From positions 338,657 through 402,656 of the forward strand of contig NZ_FOAT01000002.1 in NCBI RefSeq assembly GCF_900109655.1: 64,000 nt of DNA, written 5' to 3'. The translations under genes and the position numbers were made by a program. The DNA is from Hominimerdicola alba (GTDB lineage Bacteria; Bacillota; Clostridia; Oscillospirales; Ruminococcaceae). Numbering within the stretch: the stretch's first letter is position 1; every line of letters begins with the position of its first letter. The notes beneath the pieces are model-generated. The model was not told the origin of the DNA. It did no database searches and was given only the letters and a program-made list of their open reading frames with translations. Positions 16,704 to 25,654 of this stretch are shown here, in pieces.

Positions 16704-17777
16704 ATGAAAGTCAAGAAGATTTTGGCAATGGCAATAAGTATGGTGATGTGCGCTGCAATGTTCGCAGGCTGCGGAGATACAGAAGGCGGCTCTGATAACG
16801 GCGGAAAGTCTGCCAAATCCGGCACCAAAGATAACGGCGGAGCTGATAACGACGGCGGCGAAGATGAGGGCGGAGATACAGGAGCAGCTGATGACGGCGA
16901 ACTGATCACTGTTGGTATAATCAATAATGACCCCAACGAGTCTGGCTACCGTACCGCTAACGACAAGGACCTCAAGGCTACATTCTGTGAGGAGAACGGA
17001 TTCAAGGCTGATTTCTATTACAGCCTCAAGAACGATGAGCAGATAACAGCCGCTCAGAAGTTCATTCAGGACGAAGTTGACTATCTGCTTCTGTCCGCAG
17101 CTGATACCGCAGGCTGGGATACAGTTCTGCAGGACGCTCAGGACGCAGGCGTAAGAGTAATACTCTTCGACAGAACCATCGATGCTGATGAGAGCCTGTA
17201 TGAAGCTTCCATCGTTTCCGATATGGCTAAGGAAGGTCAGACCGCAGTTGACTGGCTGAAGGGTCAGGGACTTTCCGATTATAAGATAATACACCTTCAG
17301 GGCGTTATGGGTTCTGCTGCACAGAAGGGCAGATCTCAGGCACTGACAGATACAGCAGCTTCCGACGGCTGGGAGATAGTTGAAGAACAGACCGCTGAGT
17401 GGAACGCTGAAAAGGCACAGCAGATAGTTCAGTCCGTTATCGACTCGGGCAAGGATTTCAATGTAATCTATGCTGAGAACGATGATATGGCTAAGGGCGC
17501 TGTTGCAGCACTTGATAAGGCTAATATATCCCACGGCGTAGGCAAGGACGTTATCGTTATGGGCTTCGACTGCAACCAGTGGGCACTTAAAGAACTGCTG
17601 GACGGCAACTGGAACTATGACGGACAGTGCAATCCTTTCCAGTCCTCTTACATCAAGGATATAATCGACAAACTTGAAAATGACGAAACTCTCTCTGAAA
17701 AGACTATAATCATGGATGAGAAGGGCTTCGATGCAACTACCATCACGCAGGAAGATGTAGATAACTACGGTATCTGA
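16704..17777 (+). CDS. ytfQ: sugar ABC transporter substrate-binding lipoprotein (YtfQ type)
   Basis: A 357-residue lipoprotein: signal peptide with lipobox FAGC (Cys near residue 23), an acidic Gly/Asp-rich linker to about residue 65, then a type-I periplasmic binding fold. ESGYRTAN, LLLSAADTAGWDTVL, RVILFDRTIDAD and IYAENDDMA follow the galactofuranose-binding protein YtfQ. It captures a sugar outside the cell and hands it to the permeases. The ATG follows AAGGAGG. Galactofuranose or arabinose is the likely substrate; the AraR-like regulator favours a pentose or furanose. Confidence 0.85.
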   Translation: MKVKKILAMAISMVMCAAMFAGCGDTEGGSDNGGKSAKSGTKDNGGADNDGGEDEGGDTGAADDGELITVGIINNDPNESGYRTANDKDLKATFCEENGFKADFYYSLKNDEQITAAQKFIQDEVDYLLLSAADTAGWDTVLQDAQDAGVRVILFDRTIDADESLYEASIVSDMAKEGQTAVDWLKGQGLSDYKIIHLQGVMGSAAQKGRSQALTDTAASDGWEIVEEQTAEWNAEKAQQIVQSVIDSGKDFNVIYAENDDMAKGAVAALDKANISHGVGKDVIVMGFDCNQWALKELLDGNWNYDGQCNPFQSSYIKDIIDKLENDETLSEKTIIMDEKGFDATTITQEDVDNYGI

Positions 17778-17946
17778 TAACAGGTCACACTGTTTTTCCG
17801 GTGTCTGCCGGCAATGTTCGGCAGACGTCGGGACTATAATCAAAGGCTATGATAAATTTCAGATAAAGAAGTAAGTGCGGTGCGGCATAGGCGAGGTCAA
17901 TTATGTCCCCGCACTTATTTTGAGATCACGAGCGGGAGGACTGCAA

Positions 17947-19470
17947 ATGCAAAAGGATTCACTGCTTGAAATGCGGGGTATCTACAAGACTTTCCCCGGA
18001 GTAAAGGCTCTGCAGAATGTTGACTTTACTCTTAAAGAGGGGGAGATACACGCACTTATGGGTGAGAACGGCGCGGGTAAATCCACGCTGATAAAAGTGC
18101 TGACAGGCGTACACGTAAAGGACGGCGGAGAGATATTCGTCAGGGGACGTGAGAACGCCGTGCATATAAATTCGCCGAAACAGGCACAGGCGCTGGGCAT
18201 AAGCACTGTTTATCAGGAAATATCCCTTTGCCCGAATCTGTCTGTTGCCGAGAACATCTTCCTTGCAAGAGGCAAGGGCATCGGTGTGAACTGGCGCAAT
18301 ATGAACAAGAGAGCCGATGAGCTTTTGAAAGAGCTGGGCATAAATGTAAGAGGTTCACAACAGCTGGCAAGCTGTTCTATCGCTGTTCAGCAGATGGTGG
18401 CTATCGCTAGGGCGGTTGATATGGAATGTCAGGTGCTTATCCTTGATGAGCCTACATCGTCACTGGACGAATCCGAGGTAGCCAAGCTGTTTGTGCTGAT
18501 GCGCAAGCTCAAGGAAAGAGGCGTAGGTATAATCTTCGTAACTCACTTCCTGGATCAGGTGTATGAAGTCTGTGACAAGATAACCGTACTGCGTGACGGC
18601 AAGTTGGTAGGCGAGTACGAGATCGAAAAACTGCCGAGACTTCAGCTGGTATCAAAGATGCTTGGCAAAGAGCTTGATGACATGGCTGATATCAAAAACG
18701 ACAGCCCCACATTCAAGAAGAACGACGAAAAGCCCGTATACGAGGGCGAGGGTCTATGCTCTTCCGAGGGCATCAGCCCATTCGATTTCAAGATACACAA
18801 GGGCGAGATCAACGGTTTCACTGGTCTGCTGGGCTCGGGCAGAAGCGAATGTGTGCGTACTATATTCGGCGCTGACAAGGTCACAGGCGGTTCGGTAAAG
18901 ATCGACGGCGAACCTGTAAAGATAACCAAGCCGAGACAGGCTATGAAATATGGTATAGCATACCTCCCCGAAGACAGAAAGCGTGACGGTATCGTGGGCG
19001 ACCTTTCCGTAAAGGATAATATCATACTCGCCCTGCAGATAAAGACAGGCTTTTTCAGACCGATATCAAAGGCAAAGGCGCTGGAGTATGCCAACAAGTA
19101 TATCGACCTGCTGGATATAAAGACAGCCTCGGTAAATACACCGATAAAGTCCCTGTCAGGCGGTAATCAGCAAAAAGTCATACTTGCAAGATGGCTGCTG
19201 ACAGAGCCCAAGTACCTTATACTCGATGAACCTACAAGAGGTATAGATGTCGGAACAAAAGTAGATATACAGAAGCTGATGCTGAAACTGGCTTCCGAGG
19301 GTATGAGCGTAACGTTCATATCTTCCGAGACGGACGAGATGCTGCGTACCTGTTCGAGACTGCTGGTAATGAGAGACAGGAAGCTCGTTGGAGAGCTTAC
19401 AGGCGATCAGCTTAATCAGAATACCATCATGGCGACTATTGCGGGAGGTGATACAAATGGCGAAAAATAA
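17947..19470 (+). CDS. ytfR: sugar ABC transporter ATP-binding protein (YtfR type)
   Basis: A 507-residue double ATPase of the sugar importer family. The first half has a full Walker A (GENGAGKST) and LDEPTSSLDE; the second has the degenerate GLLGSGRSE typical of the family, a signature LSGGNQQKV and LDEPTRGIDVG. It powers uptake through the two permeases encoded next. The start at 17947 follows GGGAGG; an upstream in-frame start lacks a ribosome site. It ends inside the next gene (14-bp overlap). Confidence 0.93.
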   Translation: MQKDSLLEMRGIYKTFPGVKALQNVDFTLKEGEIHALMGENGAGKSTLIKVLTGVHVKDGGEIFVRGRENAVHINSPKQAQALGISTVYQEISLCPNLSVAENIFLARGKGIGVNWRNMNKRADELLKELGINVRGSQQLASCSIAVQQMVAIARAVDMECQVLILDEPTSSLDESEVAKLFVLMRKLKERGVGIIFVTHFLDQVYEVCDKITVLRDGKLVGEYEIEKLPRLQLVSKMLGKELDDMADIKNDSPTFKKNDEKPVYEGEGLCSSEGISPFDFKIHKGEINGFTGLLGSGRSECVRTIFGADKVTGGSVKIDGEPVKITKPRQAMKYGIAYLPEDRKRDGIVGDLSVKDNIILALQIKTGFFRPISKAKALEYANKYIDLLDIKTASVNTPIKSLSGGNQQKVILARWLLTEPKYLILDEPTRGIDVGTKVDIQKLMLKLASEGMSVTFISSETDEMLRTCSRLLVMRDRKLVGELTGDQLNQNTIMATIAGGDTNGEK

Positions 19471-20551
19471 TGCACAGCCCCAAAAGGCGGGTATCGCAGG
19501 TCTATTCAGGCATCAGATAATGATACCCATAGCTGCGCTTCTGCTGCTTGTGCTGTTTAATCTCATCGCAGATCCGTCATTTTTCAAGATCACACTGGGT
19601 AACAACAGCGACGGAAATCCCGTCCTGAGTGGCTACCTTATAACTATAATAGACAGCGGCTCCGAGCTTGCCATACTTGCACTGGGAATGACCCTTGTAA
19701 CAGCGGCATCGGGTGGACAAGATATCAGTGTGGGCGCGGGCATCGCCATAGCGGGCTCGGTACTGCTGAGAGTTCTCTGCGGAACTGAGACCAGTCCCGA
19801 AACTCTCCATGCTCCTGTTATCGTAGCATTTCTGGTAAGCTGCCTTGTGGCAATGCTGTTCGGCGCTTTCAACGGTTCGCTTGTGGCGTTTTTCAAGATA
19901 CAGCCAATGATAGCAACGCTGATACTGTTTACCGCAGGACGTTCCATAGCGGCATGGATAAACAATAACCAGCTGCCTAACGTAAACGAACGCTCATTCA
20001 GCTACTATGGCACATATATCCCGGGTATACCGATACCAACACCTTTCTTTATAGCACTGGCGTGCTTCCTGGTTACATGGCTTCTGCTGAGATTCACCAC
20101 ACTGGGACTTTACGTGCAGTCGGTAGGTATAAACGAGAAGACTTCCAGACTTAACGGTCTTAATCCCGAACTAATAAAGCTGCTGACTTATATCCTGCTG
20201 GGACTTTGCGTTGCTATCGCGGCGCTTATCAAGGTCAGCCGTCTTTCGACCATAAACTATTCGGTGATCGCAAAGGATATTGAAATGGACGCTATACTTG
20301 CAGTTGCACTGGGCGGAAACGCACTGGGCGGCGGTAAGTTCAGCATGAGCAGCTCCGTTCTCGGCGCATATGTTATACAGTTCCTTACAACTACACTTTA
20401 TAAATTCCAGGTCAAGGCAGATGCACTTCCAGCGTACAAGGCAGTAGTTGTAATAATCCTCGTAGTCATGAGTGCTCCCGCTGTACGTGAGAAGTTCTCA
20501 ATACTTATAAAGAAGCTGCGTTCCGATAAGACAGCAGCCCAGAATTCCTGA
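19457..20551 (+). CDS. ytfT: sugar ABC transporter permease 1 (YtfT type)
   Basis: A 364-residue inner-membrane permease with about 9-10 hydrophobic helices and the family sequences GGQDISVGAGIAIAG and ALGGNALGGGKFSM. It overlaps the ATPase gene by 14 bp and has GGGAGGTG upstream of its ATG, so translation is coupled. A basic C-terminal tail ends in the cytoplasm. Two different permeases instead of one repeated permease is the hallmark of the YtfT/YjfF subgroup. Confidence 0.9.
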   Translation: MAKNNAQPQKAGIAGLFRHQIMIPIAALLLLVLFNLIADPSFFKITLGNNSDGNPVLSGYLITIIDSGSELAILALGMTLVTAASGGQDISVGAGIAIAGSVLLRVLCGTETSPETLHAPVIVAFLVSCLVAMLFGAFNGSLVAFFKIQPMIATLILFTAGRSIAAWINNNQLPNVNERSFSYYGTYIPGIPIPTPFFIALACFLVTWLLLRFTTLGLYVQSVGINEKTSRLNGLNPELIKLLTYILLGLCVAIAALIKVSRLSTINYSVIAKDIEMDAILAVALGGNALGGGKFSMSSSVLGAYVIQFLTTTLYKFQVKADALPAYKAVVVIILVVMSAPAVREKFSILIKKLRSDKTAAQNS

Positions 20552-20571
20552 CGGACAGGAGGTAGAGTTTT

Positions 20572-21633
20572 ATGTCAATAGTAAAAAGACGGAGCGGCGA
20601 ACTCAGAGCTCCCACAAAAATGACAGATACCAACCTGCTGACCATGATAACCATATGCGTATTTGTGGCGATGTACATATTTGCGGTGCTCTTCCTGAAA
20701 AAGGGCTTTCTGAAACCGCAGACATTCTTTAATATATTAAACGCTAACGCGGCGCTGATAATACTCGCCTGCGGAATGAGCCTTGTTATGATAACAGGCG
20801 GTATAGATATCTCCGTGGGCGGCGTGACGGCTCTGGTATCCATGAGCTGTGCGGTCTATCTTGACCACAAGGGCGGAAGTCTGCCGATGGCTGTACTGAT
20901 GGCTGTTGGCATAGGTCTGGCATTCGGTTTAGTTCAGGGCTACCTTGTGGCGTATCTGGAGATACAGCCATTTATAGTCACGCTGGCGGGAATGTTCTTC
21001 GCGCGAGGCGCGACTACCATCGTTTACAACAAGCCTTTCAATGTGGCTAATGAAGATTTTGTAAAGCTTAAAGCCACAAGGATACTTATACCATACATGG
21101 GCACGTACAACAAAAGGGGCAAGTATATCCCCGCTTACATCGAGATAGGTGTTATAGTGGCGATAGCCCTGGCGATACTGCTGTTTGTACTTCTGAAATG
21201 GGCAAAGCCCGGAAGGAATTTTTACGCCGTTGGCGGCAACAGGCAAAGTGCGCTGATGCTGGGCGTAAACGTAAAAAGGACAATATTCTTCTCTCATTTA
21301 ATTTGCGGACTGATGGCGGGCATAGGTGGCTTCGTGTATTTTATGCACGTTGGTTCCGGCTCGCCGCAGCACGCGAGCGGTGCCGAGATGAATGCGATAG
21401 CATCATCGATAATAGGCGGCACCATGCTGACGGGAGGCGTCGGCAATATCATCGGTACAGTGTTCGGAGTGCTTTCACTGGCGCTTATACAGAACATAGT
21501 ATCATCTGCAGGTCTCGATGACGCATGGTGGACAGGCATAACCGTAGCAGGTATGCTCTGCATCTTCCTTGTAGTCCAGAGTATCATAATCGCCCGCCGC
21601 AAGAAAGCAAACGCGGCAGCGGCAAAACAATAA
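20572..21633 (+). CDS. yjfF: sugar ABC transporter permease 2 (YjfF type)
   Basis: A 353-residue permease paired with the one upstream, with about 9-10 helices. GGIDISVGGVTALVS and IIGGTMLTGGVGNIIG are conserved in the RbsC/YjfF family. It starts 20 bp after the preceding stop, behind GGAGGTAG. Last gene of the transporter operon, followed by a strong terminator. Confidence 0.9.
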   Translation: MSIVKRRSGELRAPTKMTDTNLLTMITICVFVAMYIFAVLFLKKGFLKPQTFFNILNANAALIILACGMSLVMITGGIDISVGGVTALVSMSCAVYLDHKGGSLPMAVLMAVGIGLAFGLVQGYLVAYLEIQPFIVTLAGMFFARGATTIVYNKPFNVANEDFVKLKATRILIPYMGTYNKRGKYIPAYIEIGVIVAIALAILLFVLLKWAKPGRNFYAVGGNRQSALMLGVNVKRTIFFSHLICGLMAGIGGFVYFMHVGSGSPQHASGAEMNAIASSIIGGTMLTGGVGNIIGTVFGVLSLALIQNIVSSAGLDDAWWTGITVAGMLCIFLVVQSIIIARRKKANAAAAKQ

Positions 21634-21655
21634 TACAATTTCCTTTCTGTATAAA

Positions 21656-21703
21656 AACAGGCGCGTTCCCGGTTCATTTCGGGGGCGCGCCTGTTTATTT
21701 TTG
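21656..21703 (+). terminator. terminator of the sugar transporter operon
   Basis: Stem AACAGGCGCG / CGCGCCTGTT (21656-21665, 21686-21695) followed by TATTTTTG. It also faces the convergent alcohol dehydrogenase gene. Confidence 0.88.
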
Positions 21704-21711
21704 TAAATACG

Positions 21712-22815
21712 TCACAAAACTATCTGTTTGTACAAAGCACAGATGGTATCACCGTCAAGCTGTACCGGGTGGTTTTTAAGGCGCTCGGCATTTACCGAAG
21801 ATGCCAGAAGTCCGATGTCGCCATCTGAGGCTTTTGGTGCTGAAAGTCCCAGGCTATCCACCAGAGCACCGAAGCTTTCAGCGGCGGTTGATGCTGTATC
21901 ACAGCCCATGATGTGCGCCAGTTCATTCAGCATATTTTTGAAATACTCCTCACCGCGGTCATCTTTGCAAAGCGAGGTATTTTCAGCCATGAAAGGGAAC
22001 AGCGCCTTTACGCACAGCGCGGCGGCGTGTCCGTGGGCAAGACCGTACTTCGTGGTCAGCTTGTAGCACATGGCGTGACCTGCCGTGGTGGCAGTGATGT
22101 TTATGGCTTTTCCTGCGATATTTGAAGCTTTCAGCATATCCGAGTTGCCTGCATCGGTGTTGGCGAGATATCCGCCCATGGACGAGAATATCAGCCTTAT
22201 TGCTTCTGCCGCATATGCCTGACTTTTCTGCGTTGAGTGTACCGACCAGTAGCTTTCAACTGCGTGACACAGTGCGTCCAGCATGGTGGCTTTCTTCTGA
22301 TAGTCGGGGAGAGTGCGTAAAACCGATGCATCGAACATCACTGCCGTGGGTATGCAGCTGTTGTCCGTCACCGAGACTTTGTTGCCATTGTGGTAGATTA
22401 TGGCGTAGCGTGTGGCTTCACTGCCTGTGCCTGCTGTTGTGGGCACGGCGAAAAATTCAATGTCGTTGGGGACTATCTTCTGCGTGATATAATCGTTGCT
22501 GTCGTCCATTGTGACATACATTTTTATACATTTCGCAGTGTCCATAGCTGAACCGCCGCCAACCGCCGCCACCATATCACAGCCCGTTTCTTTGTAGAGT
22601 TTCACTCCTGCCAGAACAGACGTATAATCGGGGTTAGGCTTGAAATCCGAGAACCTGATGACCTCTATACCTGTGCGCCTGTGAAGTTCATTAAAATATC
22701 TGCCGACAGCAAGCCCATCCATTGATCTGCCACCCACAAGAAGTATCCGTTTAGCGCCTGTATCTCTGAAATAGGTGTCAAGCGCTTCTGTGCTGTTGTC
22801 AACTATCCTCTGCAT
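21712..22815 (-). CDS. iron-containing alcohol dehydrogenase
   Basis: A 367-residue group III (iron-type) alcohol dehydrogenase. An N-terminal nucleotide-binding half holds VGGGSAMDTAK and PTTAGTGSEAT; a helical C-terminal half holds metal-binding histidines (LCHAVESYW, HAMCYKLTTKYGLAHGHAAALC). Reduces aldehydes or ketones with NAD(P)H; the natural substrate cannot be told. The start at 22815 follows GGAGG. It lies alone, convergent to the transporter operon and downstream of a structured RNA that has its own terminator. Confidence 0.88.
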   Translation of the reverse strand: MQRIVDNSTEALDTYFRDTGAKRILLVGGRSMDGLAVGRYFNELHRRTGIEVIRFSDFKPNPDYTSVLAGVKLYKETGCDMVAAVGGGSAMDTAKCIKMYVTMDDSNDYITQKIVPNDIEFFAVPTTAGTGSEATRYAIIYHNGNKVSVTDNSCIPTAVMFDASVLRTLPDYQKKATMLDALCHAVESYWSVHSTQKSQAYAAEAIRLIFSSMGGYLANTDAGNSDMLKASNIAGKAINITATTAGHAMCYKLTTKYGLAHGHAAALCVKALFPFMAENTSLCKDDRGEEYFKNMLNELAHIMGCDTASTAAESFGALVDSLGLSAPKASDGDIGLLASSVNAERLKNHPVQLDGDTICALYKQIVL

Positions 22816-22945
22816 GATGTTACCTCCGTATACCATATTATACGACTTTTATTTCAGGTATGCGCTCGCTGCCATCGCATACGACACAGTAGGTGCTGAT
22901 ACGAAAATATGCGGTCGCATAATTTGGGAATAATGTCTTTATATC

Positions 22946-23243
22946 AAAAGAAAAGCTGACAGATCAGAAACCTGTCAGCTCTGTTTTTAAGATAAATTGC
23001 CGCCTTGCCGTCGCATAGAATGTAAACCCGCATCAACGTGCAGGGTGGGTAAAACGACCTTTCAGCCTCATGATCCCTTCGTCCGTAGGCCGAACGGCAA
23101 ATGCGGTTCGGGCGGGAGGTCTTCAATCTTCGGAAAGAGTGCGAATCCCTTTTAATAAGTGTTGGATTTAAAAAGCTATGCTTGATCGAACAAGGTAGCA
23201 ATCTAAAAACCTTGTTCACAGGAGTTTTCCGCTCCTTTGATCT
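22946..23243 (-). ncRNA. structured noncoding RNA, possibly 6S RNA
   Basis: A consensus promoter at 23250-23278 and a terminator (stem 22954-22980 followed by T's on the minus strand) delimit about 300 nt without a credible reading frame. Read leftward it holds several perfect hairpins: AGGAG / CTCCT, GAACAAGG / CCTTGTTC and CCGAAC / GTTCGG-type stems. Size and stand-alone organisation would suit 6S RNA, but I could not match conserved blocks with certainty. SRP RNA, tmRNA and RNase P RNA are excluded by lack of their cores. An attenuating leader of the alcohol dehydrogenase gene is an alternative. Confidence 0.6.
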
Positions 23244-23249
23244 GTTTAC

Positions 23250-23278
23250 ATTATACCATAATCCATCGTAAATTTCAA
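23250..23278 (-). promoter_or_regulatory. promoter of the 300-nt ncRNA
   Basis: On the minus strand TTGAAA (23273-23278), 17-bp spacer, TATAAT (23250-23255). Confidence 0.82.
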
Positions 23279-23345
23279 ACGGTAATTTAGACAAAATACC
23301 GTCTAAAAAATTGTACATTATAAATTATTGGCAAATGCGGGAGGA

Positions 23346-23678
23346 TTATTCTCCCTCTTCTTCGTCGTCCTCGAAATCGAACATCTCGTCCAGACGCTCT
23401 TCAAAAGCTGCGCCTACACGATCGAACAGATCCTCGTCCTCGATAGAAGCCAGTATCTCTTCACCGGTCTCGTTGTCGTACTCCGCCTTCAGTATCACCA
23501 GCAGCGAAGCTTCGTCAAGTATCTTGTCGGCATCTTCTTCCTCATAAAAAGGAGTAAGCGCATAATATCTTTCGCCCTCAAAGTCCATGCAGTCCAGCAG
23601 TTCAAAAGTCTGCTTGTTGCCGTCCTCATCCATCAGCTCGTAAAGATCGGGGGTGTATTCATTCTTCTGCTCGTCCAT
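23346..23678 (-). CDS. DUF1292 domain protein
   Basis: A 110-residue, very acidic soluble protein of the DUF1292 (YrzB-like) family: LMDEDGNKQTFELLDCMDFEGERYYALTP in two pieces, followed by a Glu/Asp-rich tail. Function unknown; in other Firmicutes such genes sit near ruvX and alaS, which is not the case here. The ATG follows AAAGGAGG. It has its own promoter and is divergent from the large noncoding RNA. Confidence 0.88.
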   Translation of the reverse strand: MDEQKNEYTPDLYELMDEDGNKQTFELLDCMDFEGERYYALTPFYEEEDADKILDEASLLVILKAEYDNETGEEILASIEDEDLFDRVGAAFEERLDEMFDFEDDEEEGE

Positions 23679-23735
23679 ACCTAATGACCTCCTTTAAGAC
23701 CAGATGCGGCATATTTTGACCGCCGCAACAGTTAT

Positions 23736-23764
23736 ATTATACTACAAATGGCAAAATAAGTCAA
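23736..23764 (-). promoter_or_regulatory. promoter of the DUF1292 gene
   Basis: On the minus strand TTGACT (23759-23764), 17-bp spacer, TATAAT (23736-23741). Confidence 0.8.
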
Positions 23765-23842
23765 GCGGTTTTTTCTGAAGGCTCTGTAACACTTTTCTTT
23801 GTATGTTAAATATAAAAATTATAAAAATGTTGAAAAAAACTA

Positions 23843-23871
23843 TTGACAACCAACAAGAAATGTGGTATAGT
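23843..23871 (+). promoter_or_regulatory. promoter of the 1.5-kb noncoding RNA
   Basis: TTGACA at 23843-23848, 17-bp spacer, TATAGT at 23866-23871. Transcription should begin near 23878. Confidence 0.82.
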
Positions 23872-23877
23872 ATATTC

Positions 23878-25413
23878 AAGGAAAAGGAAAGCAGATAAAA
23901 ATCAATAAGGCGATGGCGGAGATGAGCCTGAGGGCACGTTGTTATCGCCGGGTCTTGATAATAAAGCTGATAGTTCCTTAGAATTGAGATCAACATGGGT
24001 AACAGTAAAGGTGCCGCAGTTCGTGCAGGACGAGGGTCCATCTTACAAAGTGGTACAGACTCCGTGAGATCTTAGATCATATGAAAGGAGCGAGTCCGAT
24101 GGATGTAAGCGAAAGCCTTGTGAGTATTCAGGGCTCGTGCATCTCTTAATTACCGGGGACAGGACTCAGACGTAGGGGCTGACAGTTCCGGACAGTGAAA
24201 CTTTATTAAGTAAGAGATAAGCGGGTCGGCGGAAGGCATTACCAATTCGTTTATACAAGGCGGATACTCAAGACCTTTAAAATTGAATATCTCCGTCGTG
24301 AACGGGGAAGTTGATATTGATCAGGAGTGGTGCAGAGTGCACGATATATTTCTGAATATCTGAACGAAGGGAGTGAGTCCACAGTTCTATTCAGCTTAGC
24401 TTCCAAGCGAGAGGAAGCACTCCGATGATGGCGCATGAAGCGCAAATTTAACCGAAAGGCGTAATTCCAATGGCATAAAGTTGATTTGATACTGTTACGG
24501 CGAGATGCCGAATACAATATTAGGTTTGGGAGTGATGCATTTTGAAGATGCAGAGCAAACTGCTGAGAATTTGAGAGTAAGGAGTGAGTCCCAAGTACAA
24601 CGCAGCTTCGTTCCTGAGCTAGAGGAACATCCCGAATTTGGCGCGTAGGCGCAAATCTACTGAAAGGAAACAGTACCAATGGCATAGTTGGTTTTTGATT
24701 TCGACTTTAATGTACGGCTGAAAATGCCGCATATCTTATAATAGGGAGTGGTGCATTATGAAAATGCGCTCAAGAATGCTGAATATCTGAAAGATGGGAG
24801 TGAGTCCAAAGGGTGTTGCAGCTTAGCTTCCGAGCGAGAGGAAGCATCCCGACAATGACGCGATAAGCGTAAATTTTTCTGAAAGGAAAGGTACCAATGG
24901 CATAGTTGGTTAATGATCCGACCTTTGGCGGACAGTGGGTCCGCAGCACGTTTACTTTTATAATAGGGAGTGGTGCATTATGAAAATGCGCACAAGACTG
25001 CTGAATATCTGAAAGTTAGGAGTGATTCCGAAGGTGTATGCAGCTTAGTTCCGAAGCTTAGCGGAACGTCCCGAATTTATAACGCGTGTGCGTTAAATTT
25101 CTACGAAAGGTTTTGAACCAATGGCTTGATTTTAATTTTCCGCTGATGCGGAGTGAAATACATAAAATATATTGAAAGGTAGTAAATCCGATGAGAAGTT
25201 AAGTTTTTTCCCGACAAAAATTTATTCTTACCGAAAGGAAATTAGTTCCGATGGAAATTTGATAAAAGGTCTGCACGTTTGTTTTGAGTTTACTTGCAGT
25301 GCGGACAAAGGATTTTCAGATTTACTGATATATTTTATTAAACGAAAGGATCAAAGTCCAATGGCTTAATATGGATCAATATGAGAGCTGTCGATTTACG
25401 GCAGCTCTCTTTT
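23878..25413 (+). ncRNA. large noncoding RNA built of tandem structured modules
   Basis: A transcription unit of about 1.54 kb from a near-consensus promoter to a strong terminator, with no reading frame that has a ribosome site or gene-like codon use. A 5' domain (about 23880-24320) has a GGCGAT / ATCGCC stem and a long-range TCTCTTA / TAAGAGA pair. Four tandem modules follow (24324, 24529, 24745, 24967; periods 205, 216, 222), each with the same four hairpins in the same order; paired bases differ between modules but keep pairing. A 3' domain ends at the terminator. A motif GAAAGG ... CC(A/G)ATG recurs eight times. It recalls large ornate RNA classes (OLE, GOLLD, ROOL), but I could not assign it to one. 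Confidence 0.8.
24324..25170 (+). repeat. four tandem 205-222 nt RNA modules
   Basis: Units begin GGAGTG(G/A)TGCA at 24324, 24529, 24745 and 24967. Each contains hairpin a (GCAT...ATGC type), a GGAGTGAGTCC box, hairpin c (GCTTCC / GGAAGC or GTTCC / GGAAC), hairpin d (GCGC/GCGC, GCGC/GCGC, ACGC/GCGT, AACGC/GCGTT), the GAAAGG...CCAATGGC motif and hairpin f (CGGC/GCCG, CGGC/GCCG, GCGGAC/GTCCGC, TCCGC/GCGGA). The arm changes compensate each other, which is direct evidence for conserved RNA structure. Confidence 0.85.
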
Positions 25414-25414
25414 A
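25383..25414 (+). terminator. terminator of the large noncoding RNA
   Basis: An 11-bp stem (25383-25393 with 25399-25409, one G-T wobble) followed by TTTT. Confidence 0.92.
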
Positions 25415-25654
25415 ATGTGTCCTGATGATGTGAGGGAGCATAATATATAAAAACGGCTCACCGCCGTGTCGGTGCAGGGTGGAATGTATCCCGTGAAAAG
25501 CCCGTTCTATCCGATGCGGCAGCCTGTTTTTTTGCCCGCCGCGGGAATGGCTTTGCTGTTCCTGCATTTGCGTGGGCTGATATTTTGATGTATGAAATAT
25601 TGATGCTTGTACTTATCGTAGATCGGGGATTTGATGCGCTTGTATCAGCATTGT

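Noticed and set aside
16449-17843. Long minus-strand frame opposite the sugar-binding protein gene
   Set aside because: Cysteine- and serine-rich translation without domains; the plus-strand YtfQ-type protein is clearly the real one.
22946-23243. The small ncRNA as SRP RNA, tmRNA or RNase P RNA
   Set aside because: The GGAAGGAAGCAG SRP loop, the tRNA-like ends of tmRNA and the GAGGAAAGTCC core of RNase P RNA are all absent.
24324-25170. Tandem units as a CRISPR array
   Set aside because: The periods are 205-222 nt, the conserved parts are scattered hairpins rather than identical short repeats, and no cas gene is near.
25172-25369. An open frame of 65 codons in the 3' part of the large noncoding RNA
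   Set aside because: It begins at TTG without a ribosome site, overlaps three copies of the GAAAGG motif and a hairpin, and its product has no protein-like pattern.
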